NCBI GenBank assembly: GCA_018817385.1
Contig: JAHIUA010000077.1
Coordinates: forward strand, 1-64,000
DNA: 64,000 bases
Origin: Pseudomonadota bacterium
GTDB taxonomy: Bacteria; Desulfobacterota; Desulfobulbia; Desulfobulbales; Desulfocapsaceae
Direction of reading: 5' to 3'
Below, in pieces: positions 17,764 to 26,790 of this stretch (position 1 is the stretch's first letter; each line of letters starts with the position of its first letter). The position numbers and the translations under genes were made by a program. The notes under the pieces are model-generated. The model saw nothing but the letters and a program-made list of their open reading frames with translations. It searched no databases and was not told where the DNA came from.

Positions 17764-19062
17764 ATGAGTAAATCCCCTAATGATTATAAAGTTGCCGACA
17801 TGTCCCTTGCTGCCTGGGGACGGGCAGAAATCAAAATCGCCGAAACAGAAATGCCGGGACTCATGGCCCTGCGCCAGGAATTTCATGGTTCTCAACCCTT
17901 GAAAGGGGCGCGGATTGCCGGCTGCCTCCATATGACGATCCAGACCGCAGTCCTCATGGAAACCTTGGTTGAACTGGGTGCGGAAATCCGCTGGTCATCC
18001 TGTAATATCTTTTCCACTCAGGATCATGCTGCTGCAGCCATGGCAGAGGCAGGAATCCCCACCTTTGCCTGGAAAGGTGAAAGTGAGGAAGAATTCTGGT
18101 GGTGTATCGACCAGACCATTTTTGCTCCCGATGGTTGGCGCCCCAATATGATCCTTGACGATGGTGGAGATCTGACCCTGATCATGCATGAGAAGTATAA
18201 AGAAGAAATGAAGGCCATCAAGGGAATCAGTGAAGAAACCACCACAGGCGTTCACCGTCTCAATGAGATGGCCAAGGCCGGGAAACTGATGTGTCCCTCC
18301 TTCAATGTCAACGATTCTGTTACCAAATCCAAATTTGATAATCTCTATGGCTGCCGCGAGTCTCTCATTGATGGGATCAAGCGAGCCACTGATGTCATGA
18401 TCGCCGGAAAAAGGGCAGTTGTGGTCGGCTATGGTGATGTTGGCAAAGGCTGTGCCCAGGCATTGCGGGGTATGGGAGCCACCGTCTATGTCACTGAGGT
18501 AGATCCCATCTGTGCCCTGCAGGCGGCCATGGAAGGCTATCGTGTGGTGACCATGGAGGAAATTGCTGCAAAGGGCAATATCTATGTTACCTGTACCGGA
18601 AACCTCAATGTCATCACCAGGAACCATATGGAGCAGATGCCTGACGAAGCTATTGTCTGCAATATCGGTCATTTTGACTCAGAAATAGATATTGCAGGCA
18701 TCAGGGACCTACCTTGGGAAAATATCAAACCCCAGGTAGATCATGTCATCTTCCCTGATGGCAAGAAGATCATCGTCCTCGCCGAAGGTCGCCTGGTCAA
18801 CCTTGGCTGTGCCACAGGCCACCCAAGCTTTGTCATGAGTAACTCCTTCACCAACCAGGTACTGGCCCAGATTGAACTGTGGAAAAACTCAGACCAATAC
18901 GAAAACAAGGTCTACTTCCTGCCCAAAAGCCTTGATGAAAAGGTGGCACGACTCCACCTGCAAAAGATAGATGCCCACCTCACCACCATGAGCAAAGAGC
19001 AGGCCGATTATATTGGTGTCCCTGTTGAAGGACCCTACAAGCCTGAATATTACAGATATTAA
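17764..19062 (+). CDS. ahcY: Adenosylhomocysteinase
   Basis: A 432-residue SAH hydrolase that splits S-adenosylhomocysteine into adenosine and homocysteine with bound NAD. Seen are [19 protein letters not shown] (about 57-75), [14 protein letters not shown] (about 180-193), the Rossmann motif [20 protein letters not shown] (about 220-239) and the C-terminal KPEYYRY, whose lysine reaches the NAD site of the neighbouring subunit. The order metK-ahcY suggests joint methyl-cycle control. GAGG precedes the start at 8 nt. A strong terminator follows. Confidence 0.97.
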   Translation: MSKSPNDYKVADMSLAAWGRAEIKIAETEMPGLMALRQEFHGSQPLKGARIAGCLHMTIQTAVLMETLVELGAEIRWSSCNIFSTQDHAAAAMAEAGIPTFAWKGESEEEFWWCIDQTIFAPDGWRPNMILDDGGDLTLIMHEKYKEEMKAIKGISEETTTGVHRLNEMAKAGKLMCPSFNVNDSVTKSKFDNLYGCRESLIDGIKRATDVMIAGKRAVVVGYGDVGKGCAQALRGMGATVYVTEVDPICALQAAMEGYRVVTMEEIAAKGNIYVTCTGNLNVITRNHMEQMPDEAIVCNIGHFDSEIDIAGIRDLPWENIKPQVDHVIFPDGKKIIVLAEGRLVNLGCATGHPSFVMSNSFTNQVLAQIELWKNSDQYENKVYFLPKSLDEKVARLHLQKIDAHLTTMSKEQADYIGVPVEGPYKPEYYRY

Positions 19063-19077
19063 TTCCTTCCGCCCACC

Positions 19078-19111
19078 AAAGAACCGGGTACCCAGTTACC
19101 CGGTTCTTTTT
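19078..19111 (+). terminator. Intrinsic terminator after ahcY
   Basis: GAACCGGGTA and TACCCGGTTC form a perfect 10-bp stem around a 6-nt loop, followed by TTTTT. The A-run on its left could give weak termination of the convergent birA as well. Confidence 0.85.
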
Positions 19112-19112
19112 A

Positions 19113-19865
19113 TTAATTCTCTTTCAAGAGTTGGACATCTCCGGAAAGAATCTTGTGCACCCCCCCCTCTCCGTCCCGGGCAATCAACTGACCCTCATCA
19201 TCCGGTCCCATACCCCATCCACGAATGACCTTCCCTTCCGTGGTCAGCCACTGCATCTCTTTTTCATAAAGGACATCACGTAGTCTCCATTCTTTGAGGA
19301 TTTCCGCAAAACCCTGTTTTTCATGAAGAGCGATATGATGGAGAAGCGAGGCGTGAATAGTATCGTACAGCATATCGATATCCCACGGCAATCCTGTTTC
19401 CATGAACAAAGAGCTCGCCTTCCCTGCAAGTGATAGCGGAAAGGCATTCCCCCTGGTATTGACGTTCACCCCAATGCCGACGATAACAAAGAGATTTTCT
19501 GCTCCCTGATGAAGGGGGGAGGATTCGACCAGTATTCCCCCGCATTTTTTTCCAGCACAGTAGAGATCATTAGGCCATTTCAGGCCAAAAGGACGGCTGG
19601 TGAGTGATTCGATAGCAGAACAGAGGGCAAGGCCTGCGGTAAGGGTTATACGAGGAAATTCTCCACATGGCAGAGAAGGCCTGATGATAATAGAGCAATA
19701 GAGGCCTGTTCCTGGAGGAGAAATCCACTCCCTACCCAATCGTCCTCTACCATGACTCTGTTCTTGGGCAAGGACCCCCACCCCATGCGCTGCCCCTCTG
19801 ATCGCCAAGGCATAGGCATCTGCATTGGTAGACTTCGTTGAGCGCAAATAAATTTTCTGGTCCAT
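19113..19865 (-). CDS. birA: Biotin--[acetyl-CoA-carboxylase] ligase
   Basis: A 250-residue biotin protein ligase. The biotin-binding GRGRLGREWISPPGTGLYCSI segment (about 39-59, cited in part as GRGRLGREW), LKWPNDLYCAGKKCGGILVE (about 98-117) and VGIGVNVN (about 132-139) are intact. No N-terminal helix-turn-helix is present, so it is a monofunctional (class I) ligase and not a repressor. The C-terminal small domain is present. It ends two bases past the ahcY terminator. Confidence 0.93.
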   Translation of the reverse strand: MDQKIYLRSTKSTNADAYALAIRGAAHGVGVLAQEQSHGRGRLGREWISPPGTGLYCSIIIRPSLPCGEFPRITLTAGLALCSAIESLTSRPFGLKWPNDLYCAGKKCGGILVESSPLHQGAENLFVIVGIGVNVNTRGNAFPLSLAGKASSLFMETGLPWDIDMLYDTIHASLLHHIALHEKQGFAEILKEWRLRDVLYEKEMQWLTTEGKVIRGWGMGPDDEGQLIARDGEGGVHKILSGDVQLLKEN

Positions 19866-19880
19866 GATCCCTTTTTTTCA

Positions 19881-19917
19881 AAAAAAAAAGGTACAGAGTC
19901 AAACTCTGTACCTTTTT
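19881..19917 (-). terminator. Bidirectional terminator ending the dsr operon
   Basis: A perfect 10-bp stem, GGTACAGAGT with ACTCTGTACC, with a CAA loop is flanked by nine A on the left and five T on the right. Read on the minus strand it ends dsrABD transcripts 30 nt past dsrD, just before birA. Confidence 0.9.
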
Positions 19918-19946
19918 AAAACCTGGCATTCAAGGAAAAACAAAGG

Positions 19947-20192
19947 TCAATTAATACCTTCGGCTCCCTCTTCATTCTTGATACGATCAGGACGGGCATA
20001 CATGGTGGTAGAACCAGAAGACCAGAACATCAGTTTTCCTTCCTTTACCAACGCGTTAGCTATATTCTTGATCACACGAGGCTTGGTATCAGGATCACAG
20101 GCGTAAAAATCTTTGATATAAAGCTGGGGTTTTGGGGCTTTTGTAGCCTTTTCAATCATTGCAGCTTTAATTTCGTCTTCGCTAAGTGCCAT
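19947..20192 (-). CDS. dsrD: DsrD, dissimilatory sulfite reductase-associated protein
   Basis: An 81-residue winged-helix-like protein found next to dsrAB in sulfate reducers and sulfur disproportionators. DsrD has been reported to stimulate DsrAB sulfite reduction allosterically. MALSEDEIKAAMIEKATKAP and the basic middle region fit the family, and length is normal. TAGGAG lies 8 nt before the ATG. Its presence supports a reductive rather than oxidative (rDsr) pathway, since oxidative sulfur bacteria generally lack dsrD. Confidence 0.95.
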   Translation of the reverse strand: MALSEDEIKAAMIEKATKAPKPQLYIKDFYACDPDTKPRVIKNIANALVKEGKLMFWSSGSTTMYARPDRIKNEEGAEGIN

Positions 20193-20282
20193 AACAGAAA
20201 CTCCTAAGGCAAAGTGTTATCAGGCAATAACCGAGAAACGCAGTCGAAGAAAGGGTCTCCCCGACTGCGCCTATCAGATCAA

Positions 20283-21410
20283 TTACTTGATGTGATTGGT
20301 GTACTTAAACTGAGTCGTTGTACGCCAGGTATCATAGGCCAAACGGTAGTCGTCGATGGACTTGATGGTGAAGGGGATGTTACATTTTTCAAAGAACTTC
20401 TCCCAACCAATGCGCTCGGCCCACTCACCAACACGCTCATACTTCTTGGCGTCTTTGGCGTAAGTCTCCAGGATATTCTTTATTGCAGCAACGGTCTCAG
20501 GCCAGCGGGGCGGAGTGTTGGGCAGGAAGGGAATAACCAGTTTGGAAAACTTGGGAGCAGATTTGGCATTGGAAACCTTACCACCAACAAGGATGGCAAT
20601 TCCATCTCCATCAGGATCAGCGAGAGGCATTGCAGGACACATGGTGTAACAGTTACCACAGAACATACAACGATCAACGTTGACCTTAACAGTCTTGATC
20701 TCTTTACCGTCTATCTCAGCCTTGGCTGGTTTAACCGCGCCCAAAGGACAGGAAGCAATAGCCAGAGGCAACTCACATACACCGGTGATACGGGTATGAT
20801 CGATCATAGGGGGCTTACGATGAACACCAAGGATGGCGATATCGGAAGCATGTACAGCACCACACATGTTCAAGCAACAGGCCAGAGCGATTCGAACCTG
20901 AGCAGGAAGCTTCATGGAGGTGAAATAATCAAACAGCTCATCCATGACTGCTTTAACAACACCAGAGGCATCGGTAGCAGGGGTATGACAATGGACCCAA
21001 CCCTGGGTATGAACGATGTTGGTTACACCGGCTCCGGTTCCACCTACGGGGAACTTCGTGCCGCGAGAGGCCAGATCATCCAGAAGAGGCTGAACCTTAT
21101 CTTTGGAATCTACCATGAACTCAATGTTATTCCTGGTGGTGAAACGCAGGAAACCGCCGCAATGTGCATCAGCGATCTCACAGATCTCACGAATGTGCTC
21201 AATGGAAATCAGACGAGCTGCACCGACACGGACGGTCCAGCACTCGTCGCCTGTTTCTGATTTATGCATCAAAACGCCAGCCTGGGTGATCTCATGATAG
21301 AGCCATTTGCCTTTATTCTTGGCAATCACCGGGGGATGAAAATCAGCGTAGTAATGGGGACCGATGTCTGTAATCCTATCCACCATCGGGTTTGCGGGAT
21401 CGTAACCCAT
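20283..21410 (-). CDS. dsrB: Dissimilatory sulfite reductase beta subunit
   Basis: A 375-residue DsrB, the partner of DsrA in the alpha2-beta2 enzyme that reduces sulfite with siroheme and [4Fe-4S] cofactors. Siroheme/cluster cysteines are in [12 protein letters not shown] and the [13 protein letters not shown] segment (about 178-190). A ferredoxin insert carries [12 protein letters not shown] (about 242-253). AAGGAGG precedes the ATG by 8 nt. The gene follows dsrA after 56 nt and precedes dsrD by 90 nt, the standard order. Confidence 0.97.
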   Translation of the reverse strand: MGYDPANPMVDRITDIGPHYYADFHPPVIAKNKGKWLYHEITQAGVLMHKSETGDECWTVRVGAARLISIEHIREICEIADAHCGGFLRFTTRNNIEFMVDSKDKVQPLLDDLASRGTKFPVGGTGAGVTNIVHTQGWVHCHTPATDASGVVKAVMDELFDYFTSMKLPAQVRIALACCLNMCGAVHASDIAILGVHRKPPMIDHTRITGVCELPLAIASCPLGAVKPAKAEIDGKEIKTVKVNVDRCMFCGNCYTMCPAMPLADPDGDGIAILVGGKVSNAKSAPKFSKLVIPFLPNTPPRWPETVAAIKNILETYAKDAKKYERVGEWAERIGWEKFFEKCNIPFTIKSIDDYRLAYDTWRTTTQFKYTNHIK

Positions 21411-21466
21411 AATTATAACCTCCTTGAATATGTATTCGAACGTTTAACTCTGCTCGATTAGTGTTC

Positions 21467-22747
21467 TTATGCAGCGTGTTTTTTACGGAACTCTACAACA
21501 TCACGCTCGAAACCACCGGGGACTTCCTCATCCTGCCAGAAGACATAGGGATTAGAACGAGGCTCTCTGACGTGCTGCGGGATGGGCTCAAGACCCATGA
21601 CCTTGATAAAGGTAGGCAGACCAACACGCTGCATGGTCTCACCAACACGCTCACGGTTTTTACCAACTTCCATCCACCAGTCCCAGATACCTTCAATAAA
21701 TTCGATCAGGTTCTCGAACTCGTTGTCTTTAGAGAGTTCCATGAAGGGGACAATCAAGGTGGCGAACTGGGCACCATCAAGGATCGGGGCCTTAGCGCCG
21801 ACACAGACAGAAGCTCCCTGATGGGCGCCTGGGCGCAGGGCACGAGGCATAACATTGATGCAATGCATGCAACGGGTACACTCAGAATTGTCGATCTTCA
21901 GCTTATCGCCTTCCATCCACATACAATCGGTGGGGCAAAGGGCAATCACTTCTTTCTGGATGTCAAATGCACCCCAGTCACCATCGGCATGGGCACCACC
22001 GTTGGAGACGATATTTCCTGCAATATACTCTTTCACGGCAGCCTGGTCGATACGAATATCATCTCTCCAGGTACCGATAACCGCCACATCGGAACGAGCG
22101 ATGGCGGCAACGCAGTCATTAGCACAACCGGAAAATTTAAATTTAAACTTGTAGGGGAAGGCAGGACGATGGATCTCGTCCTGGTAATGCATGGTCAGGT
22201 GGTAACATACTTCCTCTGTATCGTAGCAGGACCATTCGCAACGGGACTGACCGAGACAGTTGGCAGGGGTACGCAGATTGGAGCCGGAGCCACCAAGATC
22301 CTGTCCCAGAACATGGGTCAAGTCATAGAAAAAGGGCTCCAATTCCTCGGTACGACAACCAAGAAGGATAATATCGCCAGTAGAACCGTGCATATTGGTC
22401 ATACCGGAACCATGTTTCTCCCAGAGATCGCAGATGCCGCGCAGATTTTCGGTGGAGTAGTATTTCGATGAAGGCTGATTCACACGAACGGTATGAAAAT
22501 GCTCAACACCGGGGAACCGCTTGGGTACGTCAGAGTAACGACCAACAATACCACCACCATACCCGAATACACCTACGATACCGCCATGTTTCCAGTGGGT
22601 AATCTTATCTGTGTAAGACAGCTCAAGTTGACCAAGGATATCCCAACAATCGGGATTTTTCTCAGCCTGGCGCTTGATGTCGGAAACGAAGCTTGGCCAT
22701 GGGCCACTCTCAAGCTGATCCAACAAGGGTGTATCATGCTTTGCCAT
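21467..22747 (-). CDS. dsrA: Dissimilatory sulfite reductase alpha subunit
   Basis: A 426-residue DsrA. The siroheme/[4Fe-4S] ligation region includes GQSRCEWSCYDTEEVC (about 167-182) and FKFSGCANDCVAAIARSDVA (about 203-222). A ferredoxin domain carries CPTDCMWMEGDKL and CTRCMHCINVMPRALRPG (about 268-308). The enzyme performs the last step of sulfate respiration in the cytoplasm. A perfect Shine-Dalgarno, AGGAGG, precedes the ATG. A consensus promoter and a structured leader of about 180 nt lie upstream. Confidence 0.98.
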   Translation of the reverse strand: MAKHDTPLLDQLESGPWPSFVSDIKRQAEKNPDCWDILGQLELSYTDKITHWKHGGIVGVFGYGGGIVGRYSDVPKRFPGVEHFHTVRVNQPSSKYYSTENLRGICDLWEKHGSGMTNMHGSTGDIILLGCRTEELEPFFYDLTHVLGQDLGGSGSNLRTPANCLGQSRCEWSCYDTEEVCYHLTMHYQDEIHRPAFPYKFKFKFSGCANDCVAAIARSDVAVIGTWRDDIRIDQAAVKEYIAGNIVSNGGAHADGDWGAFDIQKEVIALCPTDCMWMEGDKLKIDNSECTRCMHCINVMPRALRPGAHQGASVCVGAKAPILDGAQFATLIVPFMELSKDNEFENLIEFIEGIWDWWMEVGKNRERVGETMQRVGLPTFIKVMGLEPIPQHVREPRSNPYVFWQDEEVPGGFERDVVEFRKKHAA

Positions 22748-22824
22748 GAATTTTCCTCCTTTAAATTACTATTTAGACTTCAACCATTACCAGAATTTAC
22801 GCATCAAAAGCGATTGCTTCAAAA

Positions 22825-22864
22825 CCGAATAAAAGAGGTACTGGGAGCACCCCTTGTCATTCGG
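22825..22864 (-). promoter_or_regulatory. Hairpin in the dsr mRNA leader
   Basis: In the minus-strand transcript CCGAAU pairs with AUUCGG and encloses AAGGGGUGCU paired with AGUACCUCUU around a CCC loop. Two of the ten inner pairs are G-U in this direction but would be A-C mismatches in the opposite transcript, which argues that the dsr mRNA is the strand that folds. It lies about 80 nt before the dsrA start and is followed by UUUU. It could act in attenuation, mRNA stability or ligand or protein binding. Confidence 0.55.
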
Positions 22865-22935
22865 CTTTTTGCATTTGCCAATGACTTAAACGGCAGAAAT
22901 GAAACGAACACTATTGAATAGTCATTCAGCGTTCG

Positions 22936-22964
22936 AGAATATCTCCGAAGCAGCCCTTTGTCAA
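22936..22964 (-). promoter_or_regulatory. Consensus promoter of the dsr operon
   Basis: On the minus strand TTGACA (22964-22959) is followed after exactly 17 nt by TATTCT (22941-22936). The predicted start is near 22929, giving a leader of about 180 nt before dsrA. The near-consensus boxes fit strong constitutive expression. Confidence 0.7.
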
Positions 22965-23174
22965 CAAAAAACGAACCAAATAAGCTGTAAAACTGAATGG
23001 AGATTCATCCTTATCTCTGTGACCAGGTTTTACAACGTGGTAAAAACATTTATTTTTCACCGGCCAAACAAAAAAGTTCCCAGGCGAGCCGTTCATTTTT
23101 CCGGCATTTCCGCCCCTCGCATCCGCGACCATGCCAAACAGGCCGAGAAGATTTGCAGACAAGGCCAGGAACCG

Positions 23175-24767
23175 TTACTCAATTCCTACTGCCCCGAGAA
23201 ACGCATTTTCCAAACCGCCTTCCTCTCCCTCCCCTTGCATTGCCGAAAGAATGCGATTGGCAAGGACCTTACCGAGTTGCACTCCTTCCTGATCAAAGGA
23301 ATTCACATTCCAACAAAAGCCCTGAAACACTATTTTCGCCTCGTAGAGGGCAAGCAGAGCCCCCATACTCCTGGCTGTCAACCTTTCACCCATGACAAGT
23401 GAATTTGGGCGATTCCCCGCAAATCGTTTGTTGGGATTTTCATCATCCTTGCCTATGGCCAGAGCCAGAGACTGGGCAAGGAGGTTGGCCACCAATTTTT
23501 GCTGCGAACGTGTTCCATGAATCTCCATGTCCCGGCCACGCTGATTCTCTTTAAATCCAATAAATTCAATAGCCACTTGTTCCGTTCCCTGATGGAGGAG
23601 CTGATAAAAGGCATGCTGGCCATTGGTTCCCGGCTCTCCCCAAACCACTGGTCCACTCTGAAATCCCAGTTCTTGGCCGTTCCGCTGCACCGATTTTCCG
23701 TTACTCTCCATATCACACTGCTGGAGATGGGCGGCAAAACGGTGCAGGGCCTGGCTGTAGGGAAGAACCGCTAAGGTAGGCATGGCTAGAAAATTGTGAT
23801 TCCAAATCCCGACTAAAGCGAGAAGGAGAGGCATATTAGCGCGGATATTTTCCCCCTCTGCAGCCGCATCCATCCTGGCCGCGCCCTCAAGAAACTCCAG
23901 CACCTGCCCATATCCGAGAGCAAAACCAAGCATGACCGTTCCCACCACCGAAGTCGAACTGAAGCGGCCACCGATAGAGTCATACATATAAAAAGATCTG
24001 AGATAGCGTTCCGGGTTATCCAGAGGACTCGACTCCCCGGTTACAGCCAGGCAATGCCGGGCAGGATCCAGACCTGCCTGTCGTAACGCTTGGCGGACAA
24101 GGATCTCGTTACTCAAGGTCTCAAGGGTTGTTCCACTTTTGGAAACAACTGAGACAAGGGTCCTGGAAAGATCAAGACCATCAAGAACGGCAGCCGCATC
24201 GTCGGGATCAACATTGGAAATAAAAAAAACCTGCCTCCCTTTTTTCCTGTATGCGCGCAGGGCCTCATAAATAGACCTCGGTCCCAAATCGGAGCCACCA
24301 ATCCCAACATGAATAAGATTGACAAAGGATTCCCCTTTCCTGTTACAAACAGCACCACTTTCTACCTCATCAAGGAAGGTCCTGAGCTTAGCAAGCTCTT
24401 TCTGAGCCAGTTTTGTGGCAGGGGCACAGGCTGGAACTTCTGTGAAAAGGTCGCGACAGGCCGTATGCAGGACCTGTCGTTCTTCAGAGGGCCAGCCATG
24501 GATACGATTCATCACCGTCCCTCGGCGCATCTGCCTGAACTGTTGCACCAGCTGGCATTCATCAGCCAGGGCCTGCAGCAGATCGAGGACCTCTCCTGTC
24601 AGGCGCTGGCAACCATAATGAAGATCAAACTCAGGCCCGGAACAGCGAAAGTGAAGCAGCCGTTCAGGGGTCAAATTGCCTGGCCTGGTGAGATCAAAGG
24701 GACTTTGCGCACATTGTTGAAGTGCCGCAAAGGCCTCACAATCAAGTAGTGACTTCCACTGTTCCAT
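23175..24767 (-). CDS. pgi: Glucose-6-phosphate isomerase
   Basis: A 530-residue Pgi interconverting glucose 6-phosphate and fructose 6-phosphate. IHVGIGGSDLGPRSIYEALR (about 152-171), VVSKSGTTLETLSNE (about 208-222) and GGRFSSTSVVG (about 268-278) are family marks. WGEPGTNGQHAFYQLLHQGT (about 365-384) carries the catalytic Glu and His regions. The start has AAGGAGAAGGAAT directly upstream. It is downstream of rpe (17-nt gap) in a carbohydrate pair, and is the last gene of the run starting at rpoD/dprA. Confidence 0.95.
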   Translation of the reverse strand: MEQWKSLLDCEAFAALQQCAQSPFDLTRPGNLTPERLLHFRCSGPEFDLHYGCQRLTGEVLDLLQALADECQLVQQFRQMRRGTVMNRIHGWPSEERQVLHTACRDLFTEVPACAPATKLAQKELAKLRTFLDEVESGAVCNRKGESFVNLIHVGIGGSDLGPRSIYEALRAYRKKGRQVFFISNVDPDDAAAVLDGLDLSRTLVSVVSKSGTTLETLSNEILVRQALRQAGLDPARHCLAVTGESSPLDNPERYLRSFYMYDSIGGRFSSTSVVGTVMLGFALGYGQVLEFLEGAARMDAAAEGENIRANMPLLLALVGIWNHNFLAMPTLAVLPYSQALHRFAAHLQQCDMESNGKSVQRNGQELGFQSGPVVWGEPGTNGQHAFYQLLHQGTEQVAIEFIGFKENQRGRDMEIHGTRSQQKLVANLLAQSLALAIGKDDENPNKRFAGNRPNSLVMGERLTARSMGALLALYEAKIVFQGFCWNVNSFDQEGVQLGKVLANRILSAMQGEGEEGGLENAFLGAVGIE

Positions 24768-24784
24768 ATTCCTTCTCCTTGCTC

Positions 24785-25471
24785 TTACATCTTTCCCCGT
24801 CTTTCCCTTCCCTCCTCCGCCAGCACCCGCATCTGTTGAATAACGGCCTCATAGTTCTCACACCCATAAATGGCCGAACCTGCAACAAATATATTGGCTC
24901 CAGCCTCCGCCACCCGACCAATGGTGGCTGGACTTATGCCGCCATCAATCTCTATCCCCACCTCTAAGCCCAGGCTATCGATTCTCTTTTTCAGAGTATC
25001 TATTTTCCGCAAGGTGGACTCGATAAAGGACTGGCCACCAAAACCCGGATTAACACTCATGAGCATCACCAGATCCACCTCTTCCAGAACGTAGTCGAGG
25101 CTGGAAAGAGAGGTTGCCGGATTCAAAACGACGCCTGCTTTCTTCCCAAGTTCTTTGATCCTGGAAACGGTGCGATGTAGATGGGCACAGGCTTCGACAT
25201 GAACGGTGATCCAATCGGCCCCAGCGGCAGCAAAAGACTCGAGATACTGATCAGCGTTTTGGATCATAAGATGGACATCCAGCACCTTTTGGGTGACTGG
25301 CCTGGCCGCTGCCACCACCAAAGGACCGATGGTAATATTGGGGACAAAATGACCATCCATGACATCGATATGAATCACTTCGGCTCCAGCCCGGTCCACA
25401 GCAATAATCTCTTCTCCCAGGCGGGAAAAATCAGCCGATAAGATCGATGGGGCGAATTGAATTTCCTGCAT
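24785..25471 (-). CDS. rpe: Ribulose-phosphate 3-epimerase
   Basis: A 228-residue TIM-barrel epimerase of the pentose phosphate pathway. APSILSADFSRLGEEI (about 7-22), VIHIDVMDGHFVPNITIGP (about 34-52) with the metal-binding His and catalytic Asp, VLLMSVNPGFGGQSFIEST-type sequence (about 136-152, here VMLMSVNPGFGGQSF) and EIDGGISPATIGRVAEAGA are intact. GAGGAG precedes the ATG closely. It is paired with pgi. Confidence 0.96.
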   Translation of the reverse strand: MQEIQFAPSILSADFSRLGEEIIAVDRAGAEVIHIDVMDGHFVPNITIGPLVVAAARPVTQKVLDVHLMIQNADQYLESFAAAGADWITVHVEACAHLHRTVSRIKELGKKAGVVLNPATSLSSLDYVLEEVDLVMLMSVNPGFGGQSFIESTLRKIDTLKKRIDSLGLEVGIEIDGGISPATIGRVAEAGANIFVAGSAIYGCENYEAVIQQMRVLAEEGRERRGKM

Positions 25472-25535
25472 ACTCTCCTCTCAATAGTAGTTAGGTGGTT
25501 TAAAAAATCAGGCGCTGGCAGTCGTCAAACCGTCC

Positions 25536-25566
25536 CCGTAGCCAAAAGGACTATTCTTGGCCACGG
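25536..25566 (-). other. Imperfect hairpin between dprA and rpe
   Basis: CCGTGGCCAA pairs with TTGGCTACGG in the minus-strand RNA, with one G-U pair, around an 11-nt loop. No T-run follows directly, so termination is doubtful. It may be a processing or stability element. Confidence 0.3.
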
Positions 25567-25582
25567 CCCTTAGTGCTTCTTA

Positions 25583-26692
25583 TCAGCCGATACGCCTTAC
25601 CTGGTCACCGGGAAGAATCTCTACCAGCCCTTCCAGTTCCAGAAGAAGCAAGAGCTCCGTTACTTTTGCCGGACCAAGACCTGACGAAACAATCAGTTCA
25701 TTACGGGGACGGGGATAAACCTCAACGCCCTGAAGCAAAGCGAGGGCCTCAGGATCCATACTGGCAGCCACCAGAGGTGACTGCTCCCGCCCCCCACCTC
25801 TCTGTCTTTTCCAGCCGCTGTTCAATTCAGTCAAGACATCGTCCGCAGATTGGACCAGTTTGGCACCCTGCTGCAAGAGCCAATGGGTGCCACCACTCTT
25901 CAATGAGTCAATCTGTCCCGGGACGGCAAAAACATCCCTGCCCTCTTCAAGGGCCAGCTCAGCCGTTATCAGAGAACCGGATTTCCTGGCCGCTTCTACC
26001 ACTACAACCCCCTTACTCAGACCTGCAATAATCCGATTTCGGGCCGGAAAACGAAAACCCTCTGGACGAGTGCCTGGCAGATATTCCGAAACAAGGAGGC
26101 CTTGCTTTCTGATCTGAGCATACAACTCGCGATTCTCTCTGGGATAAACCACATCCAGGCCACAACCCAACACCCCAATGGTTGCCCCCTCTGCCGCCAA
26201 TGCGCCACTATGGGCTTCGCTGTCAACACCCAAAGCCAGGCCCGAAACCACTGTCACCCCAGATGCTCCCAGAGCTCTGGCCAGGGCAAAGGCGCTTCTC
26301 CTGCCATAAGTGGTGGCTGCACGAGAGCCAACCATGGCCACACACTCGGAATTCAGAAGTTCAGTACGGCCCTGGAGATAGAGAACAGGAGGGGGGGTGA
26401 GCGTCTCTTGCAAAAGTTGCGGATAGGCCTCATCATCTGGACAGACTGCCGTCCCTCCTTGGTCATGAATATTTTTCAGATAAAATGCTGCCTGTTGGCG
26501 AAATGGCGCGGGATTGGCCAGGGAAGAGAATACAGTTGGGCGGATATTTGCAGCTTTTTTCTCTCCCTCTGCACAGGCGCTAAACAGCGCTTGCACCCCA
26601 CCAAAATGAGTCACCAGCTGCCAGATAGTCTTACTCCCCAGACCAGGGATTAAAGTCAATGTCATCCACTCAATTACAGAATCATTTGCCAT
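25583..26692 (-). CDS. dprA: DNA-processing protein DprA
   Basis: A 369-residue DprA/Smf, which loads RecA on incoming single-stranded DNA during natural transformation. The Rossmann-like DprA domain holds YLQGRTELLNSECVAMVGSR (about 118-137), GVTVVSGLALGVDSEAHSGAL (about 157-177, cited in part as SGLALGVDSEAH) and PARNRIIAGLSKGVVVVEA (about 230-248). A C-terminal winged helix follows (about 300-369). The start at MANDSVIEW (26692) is preferred, because a longer frame runs through the rpoD terminator hairpin. With comF in the window it hints at competence functions. Confidence 0.9.
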   Translation of the reverse strand: MANDSVIEWMTLTLIPGLGSKTIWQLVTHFGGVQALFSACAEGEKKAANIRPTVFSSLANPAPFRQQAAFYLKNIHDQGGTAVCPDDEAYPQLLQETLTPPPVLYLQGRTELLNSECVAMVGSRAATTYGRRSAFALARALGASGVTVVSGLALGVDSEAHSGALAAEGATIGVLGCGLDVVYPRENRELYAQIRKQGLLVSEYLPGTRPEGFRFPARNRIIAGLSKGVVVVEAARKSGSLITAELALEEGRDVFAVPGQIDSLKSGGTHWLLQQGAKLVQSADDVLTELNSGWKRQRGGGREQSPLVAASMDPEALALLQGVEVYPRPRNELIVSSGLGPAKVTELLLLLELEGLVEILPGDQVRRIG

Positions 26693-26712
26693 CCCTGCAC
26701 CATGGTGACGGG

Positions 26713-26761
26713 CTTTCAAACAAAAATCCCGGGCTTCTTGCCCGGGATTTTTGTTTGAAAG
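26713..26761 (-). terminator. Bidirectional terminator with 22-bp perfect stem after rpoD
   Basis: The arms 26713-26734 and 26740-26761 are perfectly complementary over 22 bp, with a TTCTT loop. The stem contains CCCGGGC and a flanking A5/T5 tract, so it works in either direction. It lies between the rpoD stop and the dprA start. Confidence 0.85.
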
Positions 26762-26790
26762 TCCATTTTCAGAAAATAGAGAGTTCAGGC

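Noticed and set aside
20214-22471. Two long plus-strand frames opposite dsrA and dsrB (348 and 336 codons)
   Set aside because: They mirror the codon structure of the dsr genes, have no ribosome binding sites and match no family; the dsr genes are certain.
22493-22921. 142-codon plus-strand frame over the dsrA start and leader
   Set aside because: It is antisense to dsrA and its promoter region, and the peptide has no recognisable features.
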